Shown: positions 45,344-54,869, counted from the stretch's first letter. The stretch is DNA of 64,000 bases from Bdellovibrionaceae bacterium UBA1609 (GCA_002321895.1 DCMZ01000017.1:1-64000); one strand, 5' to 3'. The notes: generated from the sequence alone by a model not told the origin. Numbers and translations: made by a program.

Positions 45344-45748
45344 TTAGGCAGCTCTTTTCTTACGAGCCTCTGATGGATCAATATTGTATTGTTTCACTTT
45401 TCTGTAAAGTGTCGCGCGACCAATACCCAAAGCTTTTGCCGCCTCAGTAAGGTTTCCATTGAATTCAAAAATTGCGTTTTCAATAGCTACACTTTCAAGT
45501 TCGTTGATCGTTTTCACTCCACCAACACCCACATTACTGTGAGACGTTTGCGTTCCTGGAAAAGGAATCACTGTAGCACCCTGTTGTACAGGAGCTTGAC
45601 CAGTACTTAGAGATTGTCCATTCATCTTCTTTTCCCACTCTTGAGGAGCATATACTTCACAGGTCACTCCTTGAGCGTGGCAAAACGACTTCATTCGTTC
45701 GATCAGTTGATAATTATCACTGACTAGGTAAAACACATCACGTGCCAT
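45344..45748 (-). CDS. Fis-type helix-turn-helix protein
   Basis: 134 residues from ATG 45748, preceded by GGAGG; a longer frame to 45790 contains that site. The N-terminal ~50 residues look like a degenerate receiver-type fold (VFYLVSDNYQLIERMKSFCHAQGV) with no phospho-Asp visible. A Pro/Gln/Thr-rich linker joins it to a Fis helix-turn-helix (IENAIFEFNGNLTEAAKALG, IGRATLYRKVKQY). It resembles the DNA-binding end of NtrC-type activators without their ATPase domain, so it cannot activate sigma-54 itself. Confidence 0.8.
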   Translation of the reverse strand: MARDVFYLVSDNYQLIERMKSFCHAQGVTCEVYAPQEWEKKMNGQSLSTGQAPVQQGATVIPFPGTQTSHSNVGVGGVKTINELESVAIENAIFEFNGNLTEAAKALGIGRATLYRKVKQYNIDPSEARKKRAA

Positions 45749-46120
45749 AATTGTTAACCTCCGCCTATTGGTTGAATCATTCAGAGCCATTATTGACTCA
45801 CAAAATACCTATCGGCGGCCCATTTCGAGAATTGAAGGCATTTTTTTCTAATTTTGAAATATAAGCTGTATCTTGTTGATATTGTGAGACAAATCCAAAC
45901 TAGACCCAACAAAAACTGTTGCGGAATCTTTGTGCCTCACTCTGATACACCACGATTCACTTGTGGCTCCGACTTTCCCAATATCCAATATTGAAAAATG
46001 AACTGTCTACTTAGAAAGACCATAATTTTTTTCAAAAATTTGGAAATTCGCTATTTTAGCTTCAATTGTATGGTAGTCGTACCTTTATTATTTAATCCCT
46101 TTCTAATCCATGGAGAAAAA
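45749..46120. promoter_or_regulatory. Divergent spacer
   Basis: Carries the promoters for the Fis-type gene (minus) and the exported protein gene (plus). AT-rich; no clear operator or hairpin seen. An upstream frame from 45998 joins the next gene but adds no signal-like sequence and is not used. Confidence 0.35.
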
Positions 46121-46672
46121 ATGAAGGTTCCATTCAAACATATGTTCTCTTTTCTATTTGCAGTAAGTATTTCAATCCACGCAAATGCATCTTCTCTTAA
46201 ATGCTACGGAGGCTTCAAAGCCCTCGATGTCTATCAACTCGACGAGTGCCAAACGCACGCCGAAACGGATAACGATTACGAAACCTGCTATGATCAAACT
46301 ACTGTCTTTAATGAACTTAGGTTCTTTGAAATCCCCACTTCCGCAGAACTATCAGAAGATGACATGGCTCTTCCCAACGCCACTGTGGACTTCGAAACTA
46401 TTAATGGATCGGTTAATGGATCGGTTGATATTAATTTTTTCGTCTTCGAAGATGCTGATAATGGTGAAGGTGTTTTTGCCCCAGGTACGCAATCAACAGT
46501 CATTACAGCTGAAGCCAGGTCTTCAATAGGTCTTCCAGAGTGCTCGTGGGTAGGTACAAATGCTGAAGGATGCTATTCAAATACAAAAACAGAATACATT
46601 AACCAAGATTCTGCAGAGCTTGAAGTCACCTTTTTCTATGAGTGTCGACCTGAAGCTGACACTGCAGAATAA
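46121..46672 (+). CDS. Exported acidic protein of unknown function
   Basis: 183 residues from ATG 46121 (TGGAGAAAAA before it). Signal peptide ends at HANA. Cys are present near both ends (LKCYGGF, LDECQTH, ETCYDQ, LPECSWV, EGCYSN, YECRPE), which suggests disulfides. The sequence has a duplicated GSVNGSVD stretch. No family was recognised. Confidence 0.7.
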   Translation: MKVPFKHMFSFLFAVSISIHANASSLKCYGGFKALDVYQLDECQTHAETDNDYETCYDQTTVFNELRFFEIPTSAELSEDDMALPNATVDFETINGSVNGSVDINFFVFEDADNGEGVFAPGTQSTVITAEARSSIGLPECSWVGTNAEGCYSNTKTEYINQDSAELEVTFFYECRPEADTAE

Positions 46673-46680
46673 TCGGTGTC

Positions 46681-47049
46681 ATGGAAAATCTAACACTATT
46701 CGCAATAACCTTTGTTGGCCTGCTTCATGTGGGCTTTCTAATTTTGGAAATGTTTCTTTGGGACACCCCCAAAGGCCATAAGGTCTTTCGATTGGACCCC
46801 GCTTTCGCTAAACAATCCAAAACTTTGGCTGCCAACCAGGGGCTGTATAATGGATTCTTGGCTGCCGGACTTTTTTACTCCATCTTTCTTTCCGCAAATC
46901 CAGCCGATAGGTTTAATTGGGCCACTTTTTTTCTAACATGTGTATTGATTGCTGGGCTGTATGGATGGAAAACCGTGAGTAAGACAATACTCTATGTTCA
47001 AGCCCTGCCCGCTCTTGCGACCCTTATTTTAACTTATATGTATTTGTAG
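46681..47049 (+). CDS. DUF1304-family membrane protein
   Basis: 122 residues, four membrane helices. The motif FLILEMFLWDTPKGHKVF near residue 20-37 and NQGLYNGFLAAGLFYS near 51-66 are characteristic of DUF1304. Function of the family is unknown. It starts 8 bases after the exported gene, so the two share a transcript. Confidence 0.85.
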   Translation: MENLTLFAITFVGLLHVGFLILEMFLWDTPKGHKVFRLDPAFAKQSKTLAANQGLYNGFLAAGLFYSIFLSANPADRFNWATFFLTCVLIAGLYGWKTVSKTILYVQALPALATLILTYMYL

Positions 47050-47083
47050 TAGGAAATGAGGCAGCCCTAGTTTGGGCGATTGA

Positions 47084-47120
47084 GTGTCAGGCAGCCTTTT
47101 TTTGTGAAAAGATGCCCGAC
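47084..47120. repeat. Imperfect inverted repeat between convergent genes
   Basis: TGTCAGGCA (47084-47092) and TGCCCGACA (47112-47120) pair with one mismatch around a T-rich loop. It resembles the GTGCCAGGCA-type motifs at 24732 and 39519 and may act as a terminator for DUF1304. Confidence 0.5.
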
Positions 47121-47136
47121 ACTGTCGACACTGGTA

Positions 47137-47682
47137 TTATCTGCGGCCAGATTTAATTTTGACCTGCATTTTTGAAATAAGATTCACAGCCATTTTTTCA
47201 TGAACCTTACACATCTTTAACTCATCTTTACGATATGAGCGCTGAGAAGGCGTTAATGTCCCCGTCTCTAGCTCCATTTCATAATCCAATTTATTAGAGC
47301 GAATTCCCTCTAATTCTTTAGACTGCTGCTTGAAAAGCTTAGACACTCCACTTAATGGAGCTACATCCAACCACTCTTCTTTATTTTTATACCAAGTCAA
47401 CATACGCAAAAAACGCGCTTTGTTTTTTGCCAATGTAAACACTGGATATTCAGATTCTTCCAAATCCAAAATATTTTCAATTTCATCAAGTTTCTTAAGG
47501 TCTTCATCTATAGACCCTAACTCACCAAAATCCATTCCTTCAGCGACCATTTCGGCCTCTGCAACATTCATCATTTCTTCTTCTGATTCTCCAACAGATG
47601 TTTCATGCTCTGCAGAAACCATGTCAGCACTAACAGACGCAACCTGTGTGTCTACTTCTCCTGGTGTGGTCATTTGGTCCAC
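47137..47682 (-). CDS. Protein of unknown function with acidic N-terminus
   Basis: 181 residues from GTG 47682, five bases after GGAGG; ATG nine bases downstream and TTG 47697 are alternatives. The first ~75 residues are highly acidic (ESEEEMMNVAEAEMVAEG), then a basic helical part (AKNKARFLRMLTWYKNKEEW; RSYRKDELKMCKVHEKM). No signal peptide. No family was recognised. Confidence 0.6.
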   Translation of the reverse strand: MDQMTTPGEVDTQVASVSADMVSAEHETSVGESEEEMMNVAEAEMVAEGMDFGELGSIDEDLKKLDEIENILDLEESEYPVFTLAKNKARFLRMLTWYKNKEEWLDVAPLSGVSKLFKQQSKELEGIRSNKLDYEMELETGTLTPSQRSYRKDELKMCKVHEKMAVNLISKMQVKIKSGRR

Positions 47683-47857
47683 GCCAACCTCCTTCAATTC
47701 TCGTAACCCTAAAAGCCCACAGGTTATAACTCAAAGTTCTGAATTTTTCAATGCTCTGCATATGCATCTTATTAGTGCAAAATATTCCTATAAAAAAGCC
47801 ACTACAAACAGTTCCAATTTAAATCATAAGTGACTGTAATTATTATTCTTTACGGCT

Positions 47858-48220
47858 CTAAATGGCAGACAATCGAAATCCCAAATAACAGGCTACTATT
47901 CCGAACAGAGTCTGAAAAATAACGTTTCCACCTGCTAACCACCACTGATTTGACATAATTAGCTTCAAACTGTCAGCACTCAAAGCACTGAAGGTTGTAA
48001 AAGCCCCTAAAAATCCGATCACAAGCCCTAAGTGAACCTCTTTATTGAGGATAAATTCGTTACGCATAAATTGATGCAGCATAAAGCCCGCCACAAAACT
48101 TCCCGCTAAATTAACAGCTAGTGTGGCAAGAAAGATATTTCCTTCATTAAAGAGCCTATAAATTCCCCATCGAGATAGAGCACCTATTGCTGCAAAACCA
48201 CTAATGTAAATCACCAACAA
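47858..48220 (-). CDS. crcB: CrcB/Fluc fluoride channel
   Basis: 120 residues with four membrane helices. Diagnostic motifs are GALSRWGIY (8 residues from the start), NLAGSFVAGF, and GFLGAFTTFSALSAD, the fluoride pore signature. Dimers export fluoride. The start is TTG 48220 with GGGGAGG upstream. I looked for a fluoride riboswitch upstream and did not find one. Confidence 0.88.
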   Translation of the reverse strand: MLVIYISGFAAIGALSRWGIYRLFNEGNIFLATLAVNLAGSFVAGFMLHQFMRNEFILNKEVHLGLVIGFLGAFTTFSALSADSLKLIMSNQWWLAGGNVIFQTLFGIVACYLGFRLSAI

Positions 48221-48285
48221 AATGGTCCTCCCCGGCGTTGTTTTCGGTTTTCATTGCCACCCCCAATCCTATCGAGTAATTATTT

Positions 48286-51102
48286 ATGATGCATCAAAGA
48301 ATCCCATATCCCACCGCTTTTATCGTAATTGTTTCCCTATTTTTTGGATCACTTTCCACCTTTGCGAATGTGGTACCGGGAGATGACGAGTATCAAATTA
48401 TTTACGATGGCGGGTATAGATATATTTTTTCAGAACAAGATAAAAATAACATCTATCATGTGATTCAACTCAATCGGATTTTTAATAAAGAATATGAAAG
48501 ATCATTTGATTGGGAATTAGATGAAGACACATCACTAGCCTTAGCTTCCCCCAAAAACCAAATCGCCAATGCCTTTGCCACAGTTTTACCTAATAATTTG
48601 ACCACTTATTATCCCTCCGGATCGCTATTGCTGGAAAGATTTGCAGAAAGGAGCTGGGCGGAGGCTTTAACTGTTCATGAAACCGCCCACCTTTACCAAC
48701 TGAACGTTAAAGGTCAGCTTCCCCAGTACGCCAAAACCGTTTTGGGAAATAATTTATATATCCCCATTCTCCCGCCATTTATTTGGATTTTTACAACCCC
48801 CAACGTTTTTCTTCCAACGTTTATGCTGGAGGGCAATGCGACTTTTAATGAATCCCGGTTCGGCCTAGGAGGGCGCTTATATTCTGCACCAATTAGAGCC
48901 AGAGATTATGCCATCGCCAAAGAAGGGCATTTTGATGAGACGTACGCTCTCAATGACACGTTGATGTTCCCCTATGGGCAAGACAAGTACAGCATAGGTG
49001 GAAGATTCTTCGAATTTCTATCGAGAAGCTACCCCGTTGACCAAGTGAATCAGTTATTTAAAGAAAACGGGGAACGATATCTTAACCCGTTCCTATTGAA
49101 CAAATCTTTTGAACGTCAGTTTGGAAAATCCTTTAATCAACTTTTCAGCGAGTTTAAGGCGGACTTTGAAAATGAAGCCAAGCAAGCCCAAGTGCTGAAC
49201 AGAGGAAAGCTCGTGGGTTGGAGTGGCTTTGAGTCGGAAATGAGCTCCACAGAAAGCTCGATCCTGTTTGCCACGAACAACAAGTATGATGAGGTAAAGG
49301 TTCATATATTAAACAAAGAAACGGGAGAAATTCTATCGTCGAAACGGGACTGGTTATTTGGAACTCCGTTTATCTACCAAGGATCGATCCATACCCAGGG
49401 TTCCCATTCGCAAATCGATAAAGATGGCGTCCAACGAGTGGCTGGGCTCTATAAGAAAGGTTACCTACTCGCAAAAAATACTGCTGGAAAACTGATTAGT
49501 GATGTATCGAAAAACAATACACTCTACTTAAAAGCCTCTGATGGCTTTCACCCAGAACCAGAACTATTTGAAAATGGCAAATTATTGGGAACCACGCACT
49601 CCAGAGCCCTCTATTCTCCCCAAGGAGTGCCCTTCTTCTTTAGACAACAAAATGATGAGCGCATTCTTTACGCCCGAGAAAAAGAAGTTCTTCGCTTCAA
49701 AGGAAGATACGCCAAAATCACAACCTTTGTTAACAAGTCCGATCCGGTATTCATCGCAAATACGAAATTTGGTAGCGGTCTGTTTGCTTTTATTGCAGGC
49801 AAGATGCGTAGATTACATCCTGCCGATAATATTATTGAAGCGAAACACATTCGGACTAAAGGCAAAAGGGCCCAGTTTCTAGTTAAAACCGTTACTGGTA
49901 CTGGTTACGAGTATCGCAAACTGATCGTTCCTATTGTTGATGCTAAACAGGAATTCCCTTACCCTTTAACCTATCCCTTTGAAACCTTAGGTAACAAAAC
50001 ACTCGATCAACTTCTTGCTAGCAGTGAGCCGGTTCAGCCTTCCGATTTAAAAGTTGAACCCTACACACCTTGGAAAGAGATGAGGTTTAATTACTTTTTA
50101 CCCACTGTCACTTTTACCTCTGAAGAGGTGGAGGACGATGAAGACGAAGTTGAAACCACCACAATTGTAAGCCTCAACACTCGATTCAGCGACCCACTAG
50201 AAAGAAACTCCTTAGGATTGGCCTATGTTTATGGACCTCGTGACTCGCACTTGGTTGGAGCTCAATATTCAAATAATCAACATCGCTTGGGCTGGTCTAT
50301 CCTTGGGCTTTATAGCCAAGATGAAGACATTAATAATATTTTTGAATATATAAGTGCTGTTTCCCTTACTCTGGACTACCCACTTTCCGTGAATGGATTA
50401 TGGTCGCAAACCGTCGCTGCCGGGGTTAATTATGAAGACACCTCTTATTCAACGAATCTTCTAAGTAGCAACTACGATGTTTCCAGCCGACTGGAATATT
50501 TGCTTAACTATAGCTATAGCATTGGTATTTCTATATTACCCGCCAAGTCCTTTTCATTGAATCTAGGAAGTACACATTTTGATGACACTTCAGTGGGTGA
50601 TCTCATCACTCAAGGGACCTATGATTTAGGGTCTGAAAATTACTTGAGAGCCACCTTGGCCGGCGGCTACGGAGATCGACCAAGGGTGAATGTGAACAAC
50701 GGAAGCTTATTTTCACAAAACTTCGATTCCGTGGACTTCTCTTCCTTAAGTACGGATGTGGATGAAGACCTCACCCATGCTGGCTTGGTTCGTTTAGGCT
50801 ATCTTTCTGCGATCAACTGGAGTCATTATTTTAATTACTTCCCCATTGGATTAAGGAGATTCGCTCCCTTTATCAATCTGCAATACACTATGGTAGGAAA
50901 CTCAGCTTCTTCCACTAGTGATTTCTATAAACCATTCTATTTTTCTGAATATCAAGTGGGTGTATCTTTTGATCTTTTGATGTTTCATAAATTTAGTCTG
51001 CCGATTTCCATCACCTACGGGGGAAACGTTTTAAGCGAGGAAGATAAAGAGGCTTTAGACCCATCTATCAACTACTCCATTTCTACTCAGCTCAAATTCT
51101 AA
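48286..51102 (+). CDS. Large surface zinc-peptidase with C-terminal barrel
   Basis: 938 residues with a signal peptide (FIVIVSLFFGSLSTFA). His 131 to His 135 in LTVHETAHLYQ form HExxH, and LEGNATFNES at 181-190 gives a third-ligand Glu (182), the gluzincin layout. The middle is a likely beta-propeller with repeated strands. The last ~300 residues show alternating strands ending in FSISTQLKF-like sequence with a terminal Phe, as in outer-membrane barrels. It would place a peptidase on the cell surface. Confidence 0.7.
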   Translation: MMHQRIPYPTAFIVIVSLFFGSLSTFANVVPGDDEYQIIYDGGYRYIFSEQDKNNIYHVIQLNRIFNKEYERSFDWELDEDTSLALASPKNQIANAFATVLPNNLTTYYPSGSLLLERFAERSWAEALTVHETAHLYQLNVKGQLPQYAKTVLGNNLYIPILPPFIWIFTTPNVFLPTFMLEGNATFNESRFGLGGRLYSAPIRARDYAIAKEGHFDETYALNDTLMFPYGQDKYSIGGRFFEFLSRSYPVDQVNQLFKENGERYLNPFLLNKSFERQFGKSFNQLFSEFKADFENEAKQAQVLNRGKLVGWSGFESEMSSTESSILFATNNKYDEVKVHILNKETGEILSSKRDWLFGTPFIYQGSIHTQGSHSQIDKDGVQRVAGLYKKGYLLAKNTAGKLISDVSKNNTLYLKASDGFHPEPELFENGKLLGTTHSRALYSPQGVPFFFRQQNDERILYAREKEVLRFKGRYAKITTFVNKSDPVFIANTKFGSGLFAFIAGKMRRLHPADNIIEAKHIRTKGKRAQFLVKTVTGTGYEYRKLIVPIVDAKQEFPYPLTYPFETLGNKTLDQLLASSEPVQPSDLKVEPYTPWKEMRFNYFLPTVTFTSEEVEDDEDEVETTTIVSLNTRFSDPLERNSLGLAYVYGPRDSHLVGAQYSNNQHRLGWSILGLYSQDEDINNIFEYISAVSLTLDYPLSVNGLWSQTVAAGVNYEDTSYSTNLLSSNYDVSSRLEYLLNYSYSIGISILPAKSFSLNLGSTHFDDTSVGDLITQGTYDLGSENYLRATLAGGYGDRPRVNVNNGSLFSQNFDSVDFSSLSTDVDEDLTHAGLVRLGYLSAINWSHYFNYFPIGLRRFAPFINLQYTMVGNSASSTSDFYKPFYFSEYQVGVSFDLLMFHKFSLPISITYGGNVLSEEDKEALDPSINYSISTQLKF

Positions 51103-51107
51103 CTCTT

Positions 51108-51746
51108 TTAAGCTCTCTGAAAAATCGCATGATGGACCTTTTTTAGCCGGTCCTCATGTTGATGCCCATTGGTAAGCAATATCACATCAATACCCAAGGA
51201 TTTCCCCACCTCCAAATCATGAGTGGTATCACCTAATAATACTGTGTGGTCCAAATCCACTTGTGCCAACTCAATAAGCTCACGACCTCGATCCACTTTA
51301 CACTTGGCAAGTTTATCCGGAAGGCCATACACATGGTCAAAAAGATGATCTATTTCAAAATCCAAAAGCCACTGATCAATATGCTTTTGGAAAGCGGCCG
51401 TTAAAATGGACTGCTTACTTCCCATTTTTTTAACTGATTCTAAAAGATTCTGTGCATCAGAAAACAATTCAGCGGTATGGAAAGCTTCAGCATAATTAGC
51501 ATGAAAGTCTTCTGATAGAGCTGCAAACTCTTCATCACTGGTTGGAAAACCTATATCTTTATAGAACTCCTGTACGGGAAACCTAAAATGTTTCAGATAT
51601 GTATGTTTATCGATGGGCTCAATCTTCAAGTTTTGAGCCATCTTTTCTAGAGCTTTCACAACGGTGGTTAAATCATTAAGTAAAGTCCCGTTCCAATCCC
51701 ATATAACGTGCTTTTTATCTTTTATAAGAGGAAATATATCTATCAC
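51108..51746 (-). CDS. HAD-family phosphatase
   Basis: 212 residues from GTG 51746 (AAAGGA upstream); TTG 51770 is an alternative. The HAD motifs are VIWDWNGTLLND (I), ILTAAFQK (II), and LLGDTTHDLEVGKSLG (IV). This is the phosphoglycolate-phosphatase-like subfamily; its substrate is not clear from sequence. It converges with the surface peptidase. Confidence 0.8.
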   Translation of the reverse strand: MIDIFPLIKDKKHVIWDWNGTLLNDLTTVVKALEKMAQNLKIEPIDKHTYLKHFRFPVQEFYKDIGFPTSDEEFAALSEDFHANYAEAFHTAELFSDAQNLLESVKKMGSKQSILTAAFQKHIDQWLLDFEIDHLFDHVYGLPDKLAKCKVDRGRELIELAQVDLDHTVLLGDTTHDLEVGKSLGIDVILLTNGHQHEDRLKKVHHAIFQRA

Positions 51747-51907
51747 TGAAAATCCTTTGTGGGCGCACAAATTAACTCCTAGAGCTTAGGTGAGCAAGCT
51801 CTGTGAAAACTCTACTGGAGGGGCGCGGCGCAACTCTATGGCTGATTGCACATTTAGTGGTTTGGGGTAAAAATGGAACTAGAAATTCATTCATTTTTGG
51901 GGGATCA

Positions 51908-52579
51908 ATGAGATCGATGACTCGTTTTCTAATAGTTATAGGTTTTTTATTTACTACAAGCTTCAGCCAATCGCATGCTTTTACCGGCCTTGAGGTGGAT
52001 GCTGGATGGTCTTTACCGACCCAAATTGGCGCCCGATTAAAAGGGTTCTTCAATGACACTTTTTATATTTCAGGAGGACTTGGATATAGCCCGGGATTCA
52101 CTTCTGGCGCGACCGAATTCATGACTTTTGGACCTTCACAAGAAGGCGCCTACATTCTCTCCCAAGCCCTTTCCGATGCTTTTGTTATCGACCTACGAGC
52201 GGGATACCAACAACAGGTAGACAGCGGCTTTTACATCGAAGGCAGTTATGCTTTTTTCTCTGGAGGTAAAGGAGACATCACTCGTCAAGATCTCTTCGAT
52301 TATGATACAACCTACAACAGTGTCATTTATGACTATGAAATAGAATCCGACATCCATACTCTTGGTGGATATGCTGGCTATGTTTTTAAAGCATTGGACC
52401 TTGTTTTAAAAGCTGAAGTGGGGCTTGTGAAACCCATTTCCTCAAAAAACTCTGCCAAAAATAGTTTGGGAGTTTTTGATGTGGTTTATCCAAATTTAAT
52501 TGAAGATGACCTAGAGTCGCTTTGGAGTGAAGCATTCATATTCACTGCAGGGATGTACGTCATTATACCCATAAACTGA
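51908..52579 (+). CDS. Outer-membrane-type beta-barrel protein
   Basis: 223 residues from ATG 51908 (GGGGGATCA before it); an earlier ATG at 51803 is rejected. Signal peptide to SHA. The mature part is alternating strands rich in Gly and aromatics (YISGGLGYSPGF, FYIEGSYAFFSGGKGD) and ends in TAGMYVIIPIN. Likely a small OmpA/OmpW-like barrel. It lies 17 bases before the next exported gene. Confidence 0.65.
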   Translation: MRSMTRFLIVIGFLFTTSFSQSHAFTGLEVDAGWSLPTQIGARLKGFFNDTFYISGGLGYSPGFTSGATEFMTFGPSQEGAYILSQALSDAFVIDLRAGYQQQVDSGFYIEGSYAFFSGGKGDITRQDLFDYDTTYNSVIYDYEIESDIHTLGGYAGYVFKALDLVLKAEVGLVKPISSKNSAKNSLGVFDVVYPNLIEDDLESLWSEAFIFTAGMYVIIPIN

Positions 52580-52596
52580 TTGCATAGGGGGATTTC

Positions 52597-53280
52597 ATGA
52601 ATAAAACACTAAAATATTGGGGCCTATTCTTTGCCTCTGTGTTTCTTATTTCTCAAGTTGCGAGTGCCGACACACTCCCCAATCGTCAGCGTCGATTGGC
52701 TATTTATAATACCAGCTTAACTCCAACCGGCTCTATGCTTCTCTCTCAATTTGCCAATGAAGATGAAACTTATGATAATTTCAGATGGGGAGACCCTGGC
52801 ACTCATCGATTTTACCGAATCGACAATCAACTAAATATAACGATGAATCACAATTTAATGGGTGGTGCTCCTGAATACATTTCTTGGATTTATGCTATGG
52901 CTTTGAGCGAGAGGATGGCCGTTAAAATTACTCTTGATAATGGCTACCGACTCAATGAGGATTTTGTTGATGTATCACTTTATGCTTTCAAAAAGGCCCA
53001 TTCCCATTGGGACCAATTGGGAGCCCCTAATGATGCCGACAGCACCCGTTCTTCAAATGCCCAACATAGACAGTTTGCAGAAAGACTACATGGCTATGTG
53101 GGAGAATATCACCGATTGTATTTAAGAAGCTCTCAAAGATTTTCCGCCGCCATAACTCATCGACATGAATCACTTGGTTTTGGCCGACTCACACTTGAGG
53201 ATTATATTGCTGAAGAAACTCAGCCGAATAAGCGGGCTGCAGCGGAAGCTCTTTTAAATTACCTTTCCCCTTCCCGCTAA
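52597..53280 (+). CDS. Exported protein of unknown function
   Basis: 227 residues, good ribosome site (AGGGGGA), signal peptide to VASA. The mature part is mixed with many His and aromatic residues and no Cys; motif RWGDPGTHRFYRIDNQLN near residue 64. It is the second gene after the barrel protein. No family was recognised. Confidence 0.65.
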   Translation: MNKTLKYWGLFFASVFLISQVASADTLPNRQRRLAIYNTSLTPTGSMLLSQFANEDETYDNFRWGDPGTHRFYRIDNQLNITMNHNLMGGAPEYISWIYAMALSERMAVKITLDNGYRLNEDFVDVSLYAFKKAHSHWDQLGAPNDADSTRSSNAQHRQFAERLHGYVGEYHRLYLRSSQRFSAAITHRHESLGFGRLTLEDYIAEETQPNKRAAAEALLNYLSPSR

Positions 53281-53432
53281 ATATTTTCTCTACCATTATC
53301 AGCTCAGTGACACTGTTATTGAGCTGGCACCCCTGTCAAAAAAATATACTTTTTAAAAGTTTTAAACAGAATCGACACTCTATTCCAAGGTTTTGGTTTT
53401 GAGATGGAATTCTTATTGCTCTTAATCACTCT

Positions 53433-53996
53433 ATGCAGTCTTCCGTCGCTCAGAACACTACAACCAAAACAATCATTCTCGAGCACAATGAAGAATGCAA
53501 TCAGTGGGAAAAAGTGAGAACCTCAGCCTATGAATTGAGGCCGCAATTAGCTAACAAACAGAATTCTATAGAACTCATTATCTGGATAGCATTCCTTTGC
53601 GGATTTACGATTGATCTTACCATCATTTCGAACCCTCCTTTAGAGTCCAATGCTCCTCCTGAGGCTATCACTCGACCTTCAAGTCTTGGACGCTCTATTG
53701 CATCAGTTGAAACCTACAATATAGACAGTAGAGCCGAGAATGCAGACCCCATGAGAATGCAAAACCGAGAACTCATCCGACAAGGAAAGCGAACTTTCTA
53801 TATTGTGGAATGTGAAAAAGGGGATGCTTTCCAATGCTATACACTTGCGCAAAGCTACAAGGCTGAGGGACTTACTGCAAAACATCAAATTTACTTAAAA
53901 AAATCCTGTGAAAACTCCACTTCACCTCAGCCCAGCAACAGCACAGCATGTCAAGAGTGGGCGGAGCTTATTCTTAATGCAAAAAGCTCATCATAA
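53433..53996 (+). CDS. Membrane-anchored protein with a short Cys-rich repeat
   Basis: 187 residues. One hydrophobic segment near 47-64 (IELIIWIAFLCGFTIDLTII) divides a cytoplasmic N-terminus from an outer C-terminus. The latter contains CEKGDAFQCYTLAQSYKAEG and KKSCENSTS...TACQEW, a Sel1-like paired-Cys pattern like the lipoprotein at 3653-4201. Ribosome site is weak, so the exact start is uncertain. Confidence 0.55.
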   Translation: MQSSVAQNTTTKTIILEHNEECNQWEKVRTSAYELRPQLANKQNSIELIIWIAFLCGFTIDLTIISNPPLESNAPPEAITRPSSLGRSIASVETYNIDSRAENADPMRMQNRELIRQGKRTFYIVECEKGDAFQCYTLAQSYKAEGLTAKHQIYLKKSCENSTSPQPSNSTACQEWAELILNAKSSS

Positions 53997-54118
53997 AAAT
54001 TGAAGTAAAAATAAAACTCGCTTTCCATTTTGACACCGATTCGAAATGTCATAGTCATATTGACCCTTAATTTCCCTCTAAAATTGCTAGACCTGTTAGC
54101 AAATTATCCCTTTAGTTA

Positions 54119-54134
54119 CTGGCACGATTTTTTC
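54119..54134 (+). promoter_or_regulatory. Weak sigma-54-like site
   Basis: CTGGCACGATTTTTTC has a perfect -24 half (TGGCACG) but TTTC in place of TTGC at -12; spacing is correct. The loss of the -12 G makes function doubtful. It lies 64 bases before ATG 54198. Confidence 0.25.
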
Positions 54135-54197
54135 AATAAAAGGGGGCAAACAATAAACTGGTATCAACCAGACACTAAATACACCCGGGGGGGAAAC

Positions 54198-54869
54198 ATG
54201 AAAAATACAGTCGTAAAGTGTATTGCTGTGCTTGCAGTAGCATTCAGCAGCACCTTTGCTCAAGCTGAAGATGCAGAAGTTCAATTTTCTTATGACGACG
54301 TGAGAAGTGAATTGGTTCAAGCCGATGATTTAACGGATTTGCTTTTTGAATTGGGAGCTATTGATCCTATTGAAGAGCAGTTAGCTTTAAGTGACGAATT
54401 TGCTGTTACTGATGAGTTAATGAGTGATGAAAGCCTAGAGGCCCTTGCACGTGACGGTCGCAGAAACCGCGACGGAGCTCGTAATGGTAACAACAGAGGT
54501 AGAGACAACCGACGCGGACATGCTGATCGCGGAAGAGACAACCGACGCGGACATGCTGATCGTGGAAGAGACCACCGACGCGGACATGCTGATCGCGGAA
54601 GAGACCACCGACGCGGACATGTAGACCGGGGGCGGCGACCTCAACCTCCACGATATGTTACGCCTCGTCCACCAAGAAGACCAGCTCCTCCAATTCGCAG
54701 ACGTCCACCTGTACGTCGTTACCCAGCGGCAAACTATGTTTGCTATGCTGAGAACGCTCGCGGTGAAACTTTTAGAGCCACTGGCCTGTTTCCAAGACGC
54801 GTTCAACAACGTGCCATGAACCGTTGTTATGACTACTCGTACCGCTGTTATCAGTTGGGATGCTACTAA
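54198..54869 (+). CDS. Exported Arg/Gly/His-rich repeat protein
   Basis: 223 residues from ATG 54198 (GGGGGGAAAC upstream); a frame from 54030 is rejected. Signal peptide to AQAED. An acidic region (~25-85) is followed by a strongly basic region with four 11-residue repeats (RGRDNRRGHAD-type, coded by 33-bp repeats 54501-54632), then Pro/Arg-rich sequence and a Cys domain (YVCYAENARGETFRATG...RCYQLGCY) with four or more Cys. The acidic and basic halves may interact. No known function. Confidence 0.75.
   Translation: MKNTVVKCIAVLAVAFSSTFAQAEDAEVQFSYDDVRSELVQADDLTDLLFELGAIDPIEEQLALSDEFAVTDELMSDESLEALARDGRRNRDGARNGNNRGRDNRRGHADRGRDNRRGHADRGRDHRRGHADRGRDHRRGHVDRGRRPQPPRYVTPRPPRRPAPPIRRRPPVRRYPAANYVCYAENARGETFRATGLFPRRVQQRAMNRCYDYSYRCYQLGCY
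54501..54632. repeat. Four tandem 33-bp repeats inside a coding region
   Basis: Units 54501-54533, 54534-54566, 54567-54599 and 54600-54632. The first three differ at one or two positions; the fourth diverges at its end. Each encodes 11 residues of the form RDNRRGHADRG. Copy number could vary between strains. Confidence 0.9.

Noticed and set aside
48221..48285. Fluoride riboswitch upstream of crcB
   Set aside because: GGC...GCC and a GGGGAGG are present, but the conserved fluoride motif and pseudoknot spacing are missing, and the purine run is better read as the ribosome site.
54119..54134. Second sigma-54 promoter
   Set aside because: The -12 element reads TTTC, losing the near-invariant G, so I list it only as a weak site.
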